Shown here in pieces: positions 1-9,294 of a DNA stretch of 64,000 nucleotides. Below the pieces are notes generated by a model. It saw nothing but the letters and a program-made list of their open reading frames with translations, was not told the DNA's origin and searched no databases. The stretch comes from JADCRZ01 sp041751095 (GTDB taxonomy: Bacteria; Bacteroidota; Bacteroidia; Chitinophagales; Chitinophagaceae), in contig JBGSYC010000136.1 in the NCBI GenBank assembly GCA_041751095.1, positions 1 through 64,000 on the forward strand, written 5' to 3'. The position numbers were made by a program, and so were the translations under genes. Position 1 is the stretch's first letter. Each line of letters begins with the position of its first letter.

Positions 1-285
1 TTTTATGAAACTTTTGAACCAGCAGAAGCAAAAAGACTTTGGGATAGATTTGAATTTGTATTTACGCCGAAACATGGCAGTTGGCTGAATATGGCCGAGA
101 TAGAATTACATGTTTTGAACGGGCAATGCCTCAATAGACATATATCCTCGATGGAAAAGATTAAAGACGAAATTAAAGCATGGCAAAATAATAGAAATAA
201 TAAGAACAGCAAGATTAACTGGCAGTTTACAAACAAGGATGCAAGGGTAAAATTAAAAAAACTATACCCGTCAATTTATGATTAA
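1..285 (+). CDS. IS630-type transposase, C-terminal fragment
   Basis: The frame is open from base 1 and ends at 285, giving 94 residues cut by the window edge. The sequence holds HGSWLNMAEIE, the pattern around the last catalytic acid of the DDE/IS630 (DDE_3) transposase superfamily, followed by a basic tail rich in Asn and Lys (NNRNNKNSKINWQFT). IS630 enzymes cut and paste DNA and normally insert at TA. The N-terminal helix-turn-helix and the first two catalytic Asp residues would lie left of the window, so it cannot be said whether the gene is intact. A decayed gene follows immediately, which fits an insertion into non-essential DNA. Confidence 0.85.
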   Translation, partial: FYETFEPAEAKRLWDRFEFVFTPKHGSWLNMAEIELHVLNGQCLNRHISSMEKIKDEIKAWQNNRNNKNSKINWQFTNKDARVKLKKLYPSIYD

Positions 286-321
286 CTTAACACTAGACAT
301 TAAAATCTAACACCACTTGTT

Positions 322-907
322 ATGAAAAGCAAATTTTACTCAACCCTTTCTTTGCGCTTTTTCTTCTTCAGCGACTATATTTTCTGCAAAAGGATAGGTA
401 ATCCGGGAGACCTTACCCTATAAAATTATTCAGACTTCAAGCAGCAAAGCCTTATCGTAACAAAACATTCCTCACTTCCGGCATTTATACGACCGTGTAT
501 TCCCTGTAGCAGATAGTGAACGCTTTAAACAGTAAGACCAATTTACAGACACCACCGGCTCAAGACACTGGTTCAGGTTTACTATGAAATATACAATGCT
601 GCTTACAGTAATACAGGCTGATTATGTCCGGATGCTTTGGAAACAAACCTGAATACCAACGCCTACGTTAATGCCATACCCATAGTTAGGGATACTCAAT
701 TACAAGTACAATGTAATGGATACAAATGCTTACGTAGATAATTTGGTAGACACACTTGCCAACGGGCAATTTGTAGATGTGGCAGGCAGACCAAGAAGCC
801 CTTACTTCAATAACAGCACTTTTATCGCTTCTCCCATTATTTCTGACGATGCGGTCTTGTGGAAGATCAGGATTACACCTTTTACCTTGATCCGAAATTT
901 TTCCTGA
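322..907 (+). pseudogene. Frameshifted remnant of a secreted-protein gene
   Basis: No single frame is open across this stretch, but pieces look once-coding. At 322 a start opens a basic, hydrophobic leader (MKSKFYSTLSLRFFFF) that changes frame near residue 16; the shifted frame would continue as a plausible signal peptide ending ATIFSAKG. Later pieces in different frames read YYEIYNAAYSNTG, then NTNAYVNAIPI around 650-690, and DTNAYVDNLVD from 719 to about 905. The last two are short similar repeats. Several stops interrupt these frames. I do not recognise the parent family. The state fits decay next to the IS630 fragment. Confidence 0.45.
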
Positions 908-1049
908 ACTAAATCCCCACTTGCCTCCTCCGCTCCGTCGGGTCCTGCCCGGTAAGCAAAATAGTGCTGGTGCCTACTACGGAGACGTCGGCGGGGATAG
1001 TAGAAGGGATTTGCCGCCGCACTACAGCATTCCGGACCCACAAAAGAAA

Positions 1050-1071
1050 ATCCCCCATAGAAATGGGGGAT
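1050..1071 (-). terminator. Rho-independent terminator of lon
   Basis: Perfect 9-bp stem ATCCCCCAT/ATGGGGGAT with a 4-base loop. Read on the minus strand it is followed by a T-rich stretch (TTTTCTTTTG, 1040-1049). It lies about 100 bp beyond the lon stop codon and points the same way, so it most likely ends the lon transcript. Confidence 0.65.
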
Positions 1072-1173
1072 ACTTTAACCCTTAAAACAACCAACATGAA
1101 AATCTTTATACTATAATAACGTATTAGGAATTACATTGTTTACGCTGAAGTTGTTAAAGGAATATTAAGGTGA

Positions 1174-3579
1174 TCATATGAGGGCAAGCTCAAGAACCTG
1201 CTGCATGTTTTTAACATAGTAGAATTTGAGTCCGCGGATAAAGGTCGAGTCTATTTCCTGTATGTCCTTTTCGTTTTGCCAGCAAAGGATGATCTCCTTA
1301 AGGCCGGCCCTTTTCGCTGCCAGAACTTTTTCCTTGATGCCGCCTACCGGCAAAACCTGCCCGCGCAAAGTGATTTCGCCAGTCATGCCAAGGTATGGTT
1401 TAACTTTTCTGCCGGTAAACGTAGAGGCCAGTGATGTTAACATGGTAACCCCGGCACTTGGGCCATCTTTAGGCACAGCGCCTTCCGGAACGTGGATATG
1501 AACATTTCTCTTTCTGAATATCTGTGGATCAATATCGTATTTTTTTGCATTTGCCTGAAGGTACGTAAGCGCTGTACTCGCACTTTCCTTCATAACATTT
1601 CCAAGGTTACCGGTAAGCTGGAGATCGCCCTTTCCTTCACTCATGGCGCCTTCGATGAAAAGGATATCGCCGCCGACATACGTCCATGCCAGGCCAACCG
1701 CAACACCGGCTATATTCGCGGTTTTATAAATCTCGTTGCTGTATTTTGACTTACCCAGGATTCTTTCAATGTCAGGCAGCGCAAGTATTGATTTCAATTT
1801 GCCCTTAATAGCGTATTCCTTAGCCTGAGATCGCATAATAGATGCTAATTGCCGGTCGAGCTCACGAACTCCGCTCTCTCTTGTATATTCTTCGATGATT
1901 TTTTCCAGCACTTTGTCGCTGATCTTAAAGTTTACATCTTTCAATCCATGCGCTTCCCGTTGTTTGGGCAGCAAATGCCGTTTTGCGATCTCCGTCTTTT
2001 CTTCAATGGCGTAACCACTAAGATCAATGATTTCAAGGCGGTCTTTCAGAGCGGGCTGGATGTTTGCAATATTGTTTGCCGTGGCGATAAAAAGCACCTT
2101 GCTCAGGTCATATTCCAGTTCAAGGTAATTATCGTAAAAGGTGTGGTTCTGTTCCGGATCCAGCACCTCTAAAAGAGCGGATGAAGGATCGCCCCTGAAA
2201 TCACTGCCTACCTTATCGATCTCATCAAGTATCATTACCGGGTTTGATGATTTGATCTTCCGGATAGACTGTAATATCCTTCCTGGCATGGCGCCGATAT
2301 AGGTTTTCCGGTGGCCCCTGATCTCGCTCTCGTCATGAAGTCCGCCCAAACTTAAACGCACATACTTTCTGCCGATCGAATTGGCAATACTTCTCCCTAA
2401 AGAGGTTTTCCCGATACCCGGAGGGCCTACAAAGCATAAAATGGGGCTCTTCATATCCCCTTTCAATTTTAAAACGGCAAGATATTCAAGGATGCGTTCC
2501 TTTATTTTATCCATTCCGTAATGATCGTTATCCAGCACCTTTTTGGCCTTTTTCAGATCGTACATATCCTCTGTATAATCCTGCCACGGAAGGTCAAGCA
2601 TCAAATCAAGATGATTGTAAACTACAGAATAGTCCGGCGTGCTGGGATGCATGCGTTCGAGCTTTTCCGTTCCTTTCTTAAACATCTCTTTTGCGGCAGC
2701 AGACCATTTCTTGGTCTCGGCCTTCTTCTGCATTTCCTTTACTTCACGTTCATTTGCGTCGCCACCGCCCAATTCATCTTTTATGCTTTTTAATTGCTGT
2801 TGTAGAAAATAATCCCTTTGCTGTTTATCAAGCTCGGTGCGTGTTTTCGTGGTTACTTTATTTTTCAGCTCGGCGAACTGAAGCTCACGCTGAAGCAATT
2901 GCATAAGCAGGTCAGCCCTTGATTTTATACTGTTCAATTCAAGCAATTGCTGTTTGTCGGCAAGGTCAGTGCTCAGATTGCTGCTGACGAAGTGAATCAG
3001 GAAAGACGGGTTCTCGATATTCTTTAATATGATCGACGCTTCGGATGGTAGATTGGGTGACAGGTTAATGATCTGCGTCGCCAGATCTTTGATGTTGGAA
3101 ACGTAGGCGTCAAAATCCTGGTCTTTGGGCGCCTCTTCTTCGGAGAGAATTTCTACGGCTCCCTTAAAGAACGGGTCTTCAGCGGTTATCGATTTCACCC
3201 TGAACCGGCGTTTACCCTGAATAATAATGGTAGTGCCACCGTCAGGCATTTTAATCAGCTTCGCTATTTTCGCAATTGTTCCCACAGCTTCGAGGTCACC
3301 CACCATTGGGTCTTCAACATTGCTGTCTTTTTGTGCAACCACGCCAACCAGTTTGTCAGCTTTGTATGCTTCACTAACTGCTTTGATACTTTTATCCCTT
3401 CCCACTGTTATGGGTAACACAACTCCGGGAAATAAAACAGTATTACGAAGTGGCAAAATCGGCAATTCTGTTGGTATGTCTATTTCCTGCCCATCATCAT
3501 TTTCATGTTCATTTAAAGGAATGATCGGTAAAAAATCCATATCGTCCTCCGGCGTAAAGAAAAATCGATTTTGGTTCAT
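1174..3579 (-). CDS. lon: ATP-dependent protease Lon
   Basis: Cytoplasmic AAA+ serine protease that degrades damaged and regulatory proteins. Numbered from an in-frame ATG at 3633: Lon N-terminal substrate domain about 55-260, coiled helical linker 260-360, Walker A GPPGIGKT 403-410, Walker B VMILDEID 466-473, and the C-terminal protease with catalytic Ser726 in PKDGPSAG and Lys769 in GGIKEK. All key residues are present and the length (about 800) is normal. I prefer the ATG at 3577-3579 (MNQNRFFFTPEDD, 801 residues), because the upstream 18 residues look like leader sequence; this choice is uncertain. A minus-strand hairpin terminator lies downstream at 1050-1071. Confidence 0.97.
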   Translation of the reverse strand: MNQNRFFFTPEDDMDFLPIIPLNEHENDDGQEIDIPTELPILPLRNTVLFPGVVLPITVGRDKSIKAVSEAYKADKLVGVVAQKDSNVEDPMVGDLEAVGTIAKIAKLIKMPDGGTTIIIQGKRRFRVKSITAEDPFFKGAVEILSEEEAPKDQDFDAYVSNIKDLATQIINLSPNLPSEASIILKNIENPSFLIHFVSSNLSTDLADKQQLLELNSIKSRADLLMQLLQRELQFAELKNKVTTKTRTELDKQQRDYFLQQQLKSIKDELGGGDANEREVKEMQKKAETKKWSAAAKEMFKKGTEKLERMHPSTPDYSVVYNHLDLMLDLPWQDYTEDMYDLKKAKKVLDNDHYGMDKIKERILEYLAVLKLKGDMKSPILCFVGPPGIGKTSLGRSIANSIGRKYVRLSLGGLHDESEIRGHRKTYIGAMPGRILQSIRKIKSSNPVMILDEIDKVGSDFRGDPSSALLEVLDPEQNHTFYDNYLELEYDLSKVLFIATANNIANIQPALKDRLEIIDLSGYAIEEKTEIAKRHLLPKQREAHGLKDVNFKISDKVLEKIIEEYTRESGVRELDRQLASIMRSQAKEYAIKGKLKSILALPDIERILGKSKYSNEIYKTANIAGVAVGLAWTYVGGDILFIEGAMSEGKGDLQLTGNLGNVMKESASTALTYLQANAKKYDIDPQIFRKRNVHIHVPEGAVPKDGPSAGVTMLTSLASTFTGRKVKPYLGMTGEITLRGQVLPVGGIKEKVLAAKRAGLKEIILCWQNEKDIQEIDSTFIRGLKFYYVKNMQQVLELALI

Positions 3580-3828
3580 ATTATAAATTCGTGACAAAAT
3601 AGCACCCCAAATAAAATTTTGGTAGAATTTCATGCGGAAGGTATAATCGTCAAGATTAGTGCCAAGTAAAAATCATGTCAAACGCGAAGGTAGAGTAAGA
3701 CTTCAGTTATCAGGTTCAATAAGAGAATACCTGAAAAAGAATTCCTGTGGATACCGGAGTTTATTGCCTTCCAAATACATCATAACGCGACTACAATGCG
3801 CAGCCGTTCAGTGCCTTACAAAAAAAAA

Positions 3829-3850
3829 CCCCTCGCGGACGAAGAGGCTT
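3829..3850 (-). terminator. Terminator of the outer-membrane barrel gene
   Basis: On the minus strand a GC-rich hairpin (CCTC arm, TTCGTCCGC loop, GAGG arm) is followed by a run of nine or more T at about 3819-3828. It sits about 20 bp beyond the stop at 3869 and points the same way. Confidence 0.7.
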
Positions 3851-3868
3851 TATCTTTTACGTAAGAAT

Positions 3869-4474
3869 TTATATGATTCTTAAACCAAGGCTTAACTGAA
3901 ATCCCTGATTTTTCCATTTGGCGCTGTTGTCAACATCATTGATATTGTTAAGGCCAACAAAGTACCTGCCCCCTAACTTAAAGTTAGCAAAGTTAAACTG
4001 AATACCACCCAATAAGCTAAAATCGCCGTTTTTAAAAGCATTTTGCCCGTTTTTCAACAGGTTTTGATCTTTATCGATCAGGATAGCATATTGAGGACCG
4101 GCCTGGAAGGTGACGAATTTGGTAGGGTTATAATTAAGGAGGAGAGGTATGGAGAGATAATTCAATTTCACATCCTTCATGTTATTGTTTCCACTTGACA
4201 GGGGATTGATCTGGTCAAAATTGTTTGCCGTTTTCGCGCTATACTGGTTGAAGAGCACTTCAGGCTGTACCTGCCATTTTTCACCCACCTTTATAGCAGC
4301 AAAACCGCCGAGGGCGTAACCAAACTGGAATTCGTCCTTAAATGATGTGCCCTCGACTTTAGTTATGTTGGTACCAGCTTTTATTCCCAATTGCAGAAAG
4401 GAAGTATTTTGTGCAATAGAGAGGGTTGAAACTGACAACAAAACAGCTAAAAAGGCAAGTGTCTTTGATTTCAT
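3869..4474 (-). CDS. Porin-family outer-membrane beta-barrel protein
   Basis: About 201 residues. An N-terminal signal peptide (MKSKTLAFLAVLLSVSTLSIAQ) is followed by alternating amphipathic strands: LGIKAGTNITKVEG, FGYALGGFAAIKVG, WQVQPEVLFNQYSAK, LNYLSIPLLLNYNPT, VTFQAGPQYAILID, and a final aromatic strand QLSLGLRII. This is the OMP_b-brl_2 (PF13568) pattern, an eight-stranded barrel common in Bacteroidota and of unknown cargo. The start at 4472-4474 is chosen because the upstream in-frame Met would add MLNYLF before an otherwise complete signal peptide. A promoter-like pair lies about 80-105 bp upstream and a terminator follows. Confidence 0.85.
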   Translation of the reverse strand: MKSKTLAFLAVLLSVSTLSIAQNTSFLQLGIKAGTNITKVEGTSFKDEFQFGYALGGFAAIKVGEKWQVQPEVLFNQYSAKTANNFDQINPLSSGNNNMKDVKLNYLSIPLLLNYNPTKFVTFQAGPQYAILIDKDQNLLKNGQNAFKNGDFSLLGGIQFNFANFKLGGRYFVGLNNINDVDNSAKWKNQGFQLSLGLRII

Positions 4475-4551
4475 AAATAAGTAGTTTAGCATAAAGATCG
4501 TTCAACTTATATGCCACTTGGTTAGGAGCGCTGTTAAATTATATAAAAATA

Positions 4552-4580
4552 CAAATTTACCAATACTGTTGATAATCAAA
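4552..4580 (-). promoter_or_regulatory. Candidate promoter for the outer-membrane barrel gene
   Basis: On the minus strand TTTG (4577-4580) is followed after 17 bases by TAAATTTG (4552-4559), which fits the Bacteroidota -33 TTTG / -7 TAnnTTTG consensus. Transcription would start near 4546 and leave a leader of about 70 bases. Spacing is at the short end of the usual range. Confidence 0.4.
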
Positions 4581-5828
4581 TCATACTAATGCAATGACCG
4601 TGATCTCGGGGAGAATGCCCACGCGTCCCGGGTAACCGATAAAACCGTATCCCCTGTTAACATAAAGTTTCTGTTTACCTTCTTCATACAGTCCTGCCCA
4701 TTGTTTATACATTAACTGAACAGGGCTCCATTTGAAGCCAGGCACTTCAATGCCAAATTGCATGCCGTGTGTATGACCAGACAACATCAGGTCTATATCC
4801 GGATATTGGGTTCTTACCTGCGCGTCCCAATGACTTGGATCATGACTCATCAGAATCTTGAAAGGGTACTTTCCGGCCCCTGCATAAGCCGTATCCATTC
4901 TGCCGTATTTTGGAAACCTGCCTTTTGCACTCCAGTTCTCTATGCCCAATAAAGCAATCTGATCGCCATTCCGCTCAAGTATAATGTTTTCATTCATCAG
5001 GAGCCGCCACCCTAGAGATTCATGAACTTTCTTCAATTGGGCCAGGTTGGCGTTTTTTGCTGCGGTGCTATCCCAGTTCACATAATCACCATAATCGTGA
5101 TTGCCAAGGGTAGAAAATACACCAAGGGGAGCTTTTACCATACTAAAAACATCCATATAAGTCTCCATTTCAGATGCCCGGTCGTTCACCAGATCACCGG
5201 TAAATAATACCAGATCCGGTTTTTCGCCAAGGAGCTGTTGAATGCCTGCTTCAACCGCTTCTTTGTTGGTAAAGCTGCCTGAATGAATGTCGCTGATATG
5301 GAGGATCTTCATTCCTTTAAACCCCGGTGGCAGATTAGGGTAAGCCAGGGTGACGCGCTTTACCTGGTAATTGTATTTATTACTGAAACCATAGAGCAGT
5401 GATCCAAACAGCGTTCCTCCTGCGGCAAGGCCAAACCAATTTAAAAAAGCTGAACGCGTTATTCCTTCATCACTATTAGTGTTCTGCCCTGAATAACTAC
5501 CGGTTAGTTTACCGGCTATCCACGTAACTGCCCTTCTTACGTCATCAATTAGAAAAAAAAGTGAAGCGATCAGCTTAGAGAACACTAAACCTACCATAAC
5601 TGCAAATACATAGGTGCGGAAAGACTTAGGCCAGTTATCATAATTTAAATACGGCAATAATACGAGCAGAAGGATTGCTGATATTGAAATTGCCCAATAC
5701 ACTGAATAAATGATCAATCTTGTTCTCGGAGATGCGGCATGGCTTACAGATCTGACAACCTGGAATACATAGATGTCTAAAACAGCCATGATGGTTATAA
5801 TGATCCAAAGGGATCCCGAATTACGCAT
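4581..5828 (-). CDS. Membrane-anchored metallophosphoesterase
   Basis: 415 residues. The N-terminal 150 hold about four hydrophobic segments (9-24, 38-61, 73-94, 127-147), then a calcineurin-like phosphoesterase domain. Metal and catalytic motifs are all present: D180-x-H182 (HISDIHSG), GDLVND 211-216, GNHD 242-245, SHDPSHW with H329, and GHTHG 351-355. This is the YkuE/YaeI-like arrangement, whose relatives hydrolyse phosphodiesters such as UDP-2,3-diacylglucosamine; the substrate here cannot be told from sequence. The active domain would face away from the anchor. It is probably transcribed alone. Confidence 0.9.
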   Translation of the reverse strand: MRNSGSLWIIITIMAVLDIYVFQVVRSVSHAASPRTRLIIYSVYWAISISAILLLVLLPYLNYDNWPKSFRTYVFAVMVGLVFSKLIASLFFLIDDVRRAVTWIAGKLTGSYSGQNTNSDEGITRSAFLNWFGLAAGGTLFGSLLYGFSNKYNYQVKRVTLAYPNLPPGFKGMKILHISDIHSGSFTNKEAVEAGIQQLLGEKPDLVLFTGDLVNDRASEMETYMDVFSMVKAPLGVFSTLGNHDYGDYVNWDSTAAKNANLAQLKKVHESLGWRLLMNENIILERNGDQIALLGIENWSAKGRFPKYGRMDTAYAGAGKYPFKILMSHDPSHWDAQVRTQYPDIDLMLSGHTHGMQFGIEVPGFKWSPVQLMYKQWAGLYEEGKQKLYVNRGYGFIGYPGRVGILPEITVIALV

Positions 5829-5947
5829 AATTAGAATTTAAGACACTGGTAATATTCATTTCCTCCGGAATTATCATTATCCCTGCACAGGTAAATCCGG
5901 TTTATCATTCAAAGCCAATAATTTACAACCGGAGTAAAAAAAAGAAA

Positions 5948-6448
5948 CTAAAAATGTACAAATTCATCAACCTGTAATTTCATAGCCGCAAGCGTACCCC
6001 GTTCAACAATTTTTCCTTCACTGTCGATTAACTTATTTATCACGGAGATAGGGAGTTTGTTGAAATGAACTACCATTTTAAGGTAATGCAATATGCCGGT
6101 AAGATGCTCCATGCCACGCAGGTTGCCTGCTCTTCCACTTGAAATTCCTGTAAGCAGTGCTTTTTTCCCCGACCAAACTTTTTCGATGTCGGAATTGTCT
6201 ATGAATGATTTTAGCACTCCGGGGATGCTGCCATTATACTCGGGTGAAATAAAAATTATTTTGTGTGAAGGGATCAATGTTTCCGTTTCCAGTTTTTCAA
6301 TTGCAGGGTTCCGCTCGCTTACATCAAGGTTCTCTAAAGATATCAGAGAAGCCTGGATGCCTCTTGCAGCCAACAGGTCCTGGTATTGCATGGCTATTTT
6401 TATGGTATTGCTTTCCCGCCGGTTTGTTCCCGATATAATGGTGTACAT
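5948..6448 (-). CDS. NADPH-dependent FMN reductase-like flavoprotein
   Basis: 166 residues, a complete flavodoxin-like fold of the NADPH_dep FMN reductase family (PF03358). The phosphate-binding loop SGTNRRESNT is at 6-15 and the PEYNGSIP motif, which lines the flavin ring, is at 69-76. Relatives (YieF/ChrR, azoreductases) reduce quinones, chromate or azo dyes with NAD(P)H and FMN in the cytoplasm. The physiological substrate is not evident. About 236 bp upstream separates it from the divergent hydrolase gene. Confidence 0.9.
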   Translation of the reverse strand: MYTIISGTNRRESNTIKIAMQYQDLLAARGIQASLISLENLDVSERNPAIEKLETETLIPSHKIIFISPEYNGSIPGVLKSFIDNSDIEKVWSGKKALLTGISSGRAGNLRGMEHLTGILHYLKMVVHFNKLPISVINKLIDSEGKIVERGTLAAMKLQVDEFVHF

Positions 6449-6554
6449 TCTTGGTTTAATCTCCCGAAACTACGGGATCATTTTGCAGAAGATAATTAAG
6501 TTAAACTTATAACACTCCGAAACCAGTAAAGTTTCACAAGTAAGGCTGAAGTGC

Positions 6555-6562
6555 TACTTTTG
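6555..6562 (+). promoter_or_regulatory. Candidate -7 box upstream of the UPF0173 hydrolase
   Basis: TACTTTTG matches the Bacteroidota TAnnTTTG element exactly. No convincing -33 TTG was found at the right distance. If used, the transcript starts near 6568 and has a leader of about 117 bases, beginning with a 15-codon open frame at 6568-6615. Confidence 0.35.
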
Positions 6563-6684
6563 CAAAAATGAACGGGGCGGATACTTGCCCAATCAGGCAT
6601 GTAAGCTATAATTAGCGTCAAACGCTTACCCGGTGAAACACATACACACAAACGTTATTACTCATTCAGCGAATTACTAAACAC

Positions 6685-7368
6685 ATGAATCTAACCTATT
6701 ACGGCCAAAGTTGTTTTTCAGTGATTATAAAAGGCAAGACCCTTCTTTTTGACCCTTTTATAGCCCCCAATCAACTGGCAAGCCATATAAACGTAGATAC
6801 AATCGCTGCTGATTACATCTTGTTATCACATGGACATAGCGACCATATTTCTGATTGTGTTTCCATTGCCCGCCGCACCGGCGCTAAGGTGATCGGGGTT
6901 TTTGAAGTACATGAATGGCTTAACAAACAGGGCATCGAAAATACTCACCCGATGAACACCGGGGGTAAATGGACGTTTGATGAATTTTCGGTGAAATGTA
7001 CCGTTGCTCATCACTCTTCCAGCTTTCCGGACGGCAGTTATGCCGGCAATCCCGTGGGTTTCATCATAACCAGCGAAGACGGGAACTTCTACTACAGCGG
7101 AGACACCGCTTTAACGATGGATATGCAGTTAATCCCCACATGGGCAAAACTAAATTTTGCAGTTCTGCCGATTGGAGACAACTTTACGATGGATGTTACT
7201 GATGCCACAAAGGCCGCTGAATGGATAGAATGCGGGGAGATAGTAGGCGTACACTACGATACATTTGGTTTTATCAGGATCAACCACCAAAAGGCAATGG
7301 AGACTTTCTCCTCAGCCGGGCTCAACCTTCATCTGGTCAACATAGGTGATTCGATCACGATAGGATAA
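6685..7368 (+). CDS. UPF0173-type metal-dependent hydrolase
   Basis: 227 residues, metallo-beta-lactamase fold of the UPF0173/UlaG-like group. The metal-binding HGHSDH lies at 49-54, with AHHSSS near 114, YYSGDT near 134 and GVHYDT near 192 supplying further ligands. Length and motif order match the family, whose reaction is generally unassigned; a few relatives cleave lactones or phosphodiesters. It stands alone between divergent and codirectional neighbours. Confidence 0.9.
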   Translation: MNLTYYGQSCFSVIIKGKTLLFDPFIAPNQLASHINVDTIAADYILLSHGHSDHISDCVSIARRTGAKVIGVFEVHEWLNKQGIENTHPMNTGGKWTFDEFSVKCTVAHHSSSFPDGSYAGNPVGFIITSEDGNFYYSGDTALTMDMQLIPTWAKLNFAVLPIGDNFTMDVTDATKAAEWIECGEIVGVHYDTFGFIRINHQKAMETFSSAGLNLHLVNIGDSITIG

Positions 7369-7488
7369 TTACGCCTACGGTATACTTCATTTTAATGAAC
7401 TGCGTCAACTTCCGTTGAACAATTGATTCGTAAACAACCCGGAAATCATATCAACTCCCGCAACATGCGGCTGTAGGTCTAAAATATT

Positions 7489-8289
7489 ATGGGAAGAATA
7501 ATAGGAGTAGCAAATCAAAAAGGAGGTGTTGGCAAAACAACTACGGCCATAAACCTGGCTGCCAGTTTAGCCGTGCTTGAATTTAAAACACTGCTTGTAG
7601 ACGCCGATCCCCAAGCGAACAGTACAACCGGCGTGGGGTTTGACCTTCACAATATCACGCAAAGCCTGTATGACTGCATGGTGAACGAAACACCCGTGAG
7701 GGAAGTAATATTAAAAACGGATACTCCCAACCTGGATCTCGTGCCTTCGCATATTGACCTTGTAGGCGCAGAAATTGAGATGATCAACTACCCTAACCGG
7801 GAGGGTATGTTGAAATCTATCATAGAACCCGTGCTGAACGACTACCAGTTTGTCGTTATCGACTGCTCACCTTCCCTGGGCCTGATTACGGTGAATGCTT
7901 TAACCGCGGCGCATTCGGTGCTGGTTCCGGTTCAGACTGAATTTTTTGCGTTGGAAGGTCTGGGTAAACTCCTGAATACGATCAAGATCGTTCAAAACAG
8001 GCTTAACAAGTCTTTACAAATTGAAGGAATTCTGATGACCATGTATGATGGCAGGCTTCGTTTATCTAACCAGGTGGTGAGTGAGGTAAGAAGGCATTTC
8101 GAAGAGATCGTGTTTGATACGATCATTCATCGCAATACCCGGATCAGTGAAGCGCCCAGCGTTGGCAAACCGGTGATCCTGTACGACGCATTCAGCAAGG
8201 GAGCAATAAATTACCTTAACCTGGCCAAAGAAATTCTCCAGAAAAATAATATGACCAGGATCAGCCAGGCAGAAAAAGTACTTCAATAG
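7489..8289 (+). CDS. parA: Chromosome-partitioning ATPase ParA (Soj)
   Basis: 266 residues. The deviant Walker A KGGVGKTT is at residues 10-17, the DADPQANST switch follows at about 40, and VVIDCSPSLG is near 125. ParA binds DNA and ATP and, with ParB, moves chromosome origins apart. Length fits chromosomal Soj-type proteins. parB starts about 80 bp downstream; the order parA-parB-DUF5683-dapB is the usual Bacteroidota arrangement. Confidence 0.96.
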   Translation: MGRIIGVANQKGGVGKTTTAINLAASLAVLEFKTLLVDADPQANSTTGVGFDLHNITQSLYDCMVNETPVREVILKTDTPNLDLVPSHIDLVGAEIEMINYPNREGMLKSIIEPVLNDYQFVVIDCSPSLGLITVNALTAAHSVLVPVQTEFFALEGLGKLLNTIKIVQNRLNKSLQIEGILMTMYDGRLRLSNQVVSEVRRHFEEIVFDTIIHRNTRISEAPSVGKPVILYDAFSKGAINYLNLAKEILQKNNMTRISQAEKVLQ

Positions 8290-8370
8290 GCGATTTAGTT
8301 GTTTATGAAAATAATATCCGCTCGTACTGACAACAAAGAGCGCAGCTGCCAAAATATCAAAACGTTAAGC

Positions 8371-9285
8371 ATGAGCACACCAAAGCAAAATAAAGATGCC
8401 CTTGGAAAAGGGATACGTTCGTTGCTCCAAAATATAGATGCAGATCTTAAAACAACATCAGGCCAGTTAAAATCTTCTATTGCCGAAATTGTAACGAGCA
8501 CGCTTCGGATCCCCCTTGATCAGATTGAAACCAATCCCCGGCAGCCGCGTCATGATTTTGACGAGCAGTCATTACAGGAGCTGGCCAATTCAATCAGAAT
8601 CCACGACATCATTCAGCCCGTTACCGTTTCGAAGCTGAGCAACGGAAAATACCGGCTGATCGCCGGCGAACGTCGTTACCGCGCTGCCCGTATCGCCGGG
8701 TTAAAAGATCTGCCGGCATATATCCGCCAGGCTGACGACCAGCAGTTGCTTGAGCTGGCTTTACTTGAAAATCTTCAGCGCGAAGACCTCAACGCTATCG
8801 AGATAGCCTTGAGCTATAAGCGAATGATGGATGAACTGAATTACACACAGGAGCAGGTTGCAGAGAGAATGGGAAAAGAAAGAAGCACCGTTGCCAACTA
8901 TATCCGACTGTTAAAATTACCGCCCGACATACAGATTACCGTCAGGAACGGAAGCTTATCGATGGGACACGCCCGCGCTTTGATTAATGTTGATACCGTA
9001 GACAAGCAATTATTCATCTTCAGGGAGATCCGTGAAAAAAACCTGTCTGTACGCCAAACAGAAGAGCTTGTCCGGAAAATGTATAAAGGCGAAACCGTTA
9101 AAGATTCAATAAAAGCCGCTCTTCCTCCCGCTTACAAAAGAATTGAGGATAATTTAGCATCACATTTCAGCACAAGAGTTAAGCTGCAGCATAGCAAAAA
9201 AGGCAATGGCAGCATAACCATTGAATACTATTCCCTGCAGGAACTCAATAAAATTCTTGATCAGCTGGGGGCATCGCCTAACTAA
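8371..9285 (+). CDS. parB: Chromosome-partitioning protein ParB
   Basis: 304 residues. Order: the ParA-contacting N-terminus with DALGKGIRSLL (9-19), a CTP-binding ParB/Srx domain with GERRYRAA at 99-106 and ENLQREDLN at 133-141, and a helix-turn-helix about 158-182 (TQEQVAERMGKERSTV). ParB clamps DNA at parS and stimulates ParA. The frame extends upstream to 8299, but the conserved ParB N-terminus begins at the ATG at 8371, which I take as the start. No perfect parS palindrome was spotted in this window. Confidence 0.95.
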   Translation: MSTPKQNKDALGKGIRSLLQNIDADLKTTSGQLKSSIAEIVTSTLRIPLDQIETNPRQPRHDFDEQSLQELANSIRIHDIIQPVTVSKLSNGKYRLIAGERRYRAARIAGLKDLPAYIRQADDQQLLELALLENLQREDLNAIEIALSYKRMMDELNYTQEQVAERMGKERSTVANYIRLLKLPPDIQITVRNGSLSMGHARALINVDTVDKQLFIFREIREKNLSVRQTEELVRKMYKGETVKDSIKAALPPAYKRIEDNLASHFSTRVKLQHSKKGNGSITIEYYSLQELNKILDQLGASPN

Positions 9286-9294
9286 GAGGAATAT

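Noticed and set aside
802..1097. Overlapping frames of 60-80 codons on the minus strand in the decayed region
   Set aside because: Composition is Arg/Pro-rich in one and unlike its neighbours; they lie over a pseudogene and a terminator and have no family resemblance.
1492..3586. Open frames of 80-120 codons on the plus strand inside lon
   Set aside because: They are antisense to a complete, well-conserved coding sequence and are expected by chance.
7489..9285. Plasmid or replication origin indicated by parAB
   Set aside because: The Soj/Spo0J-type pair with DUF5683 and dapB is the ordinary chromosomal arrangement in Bacteroidota. No perfect parS or origin box was seen.
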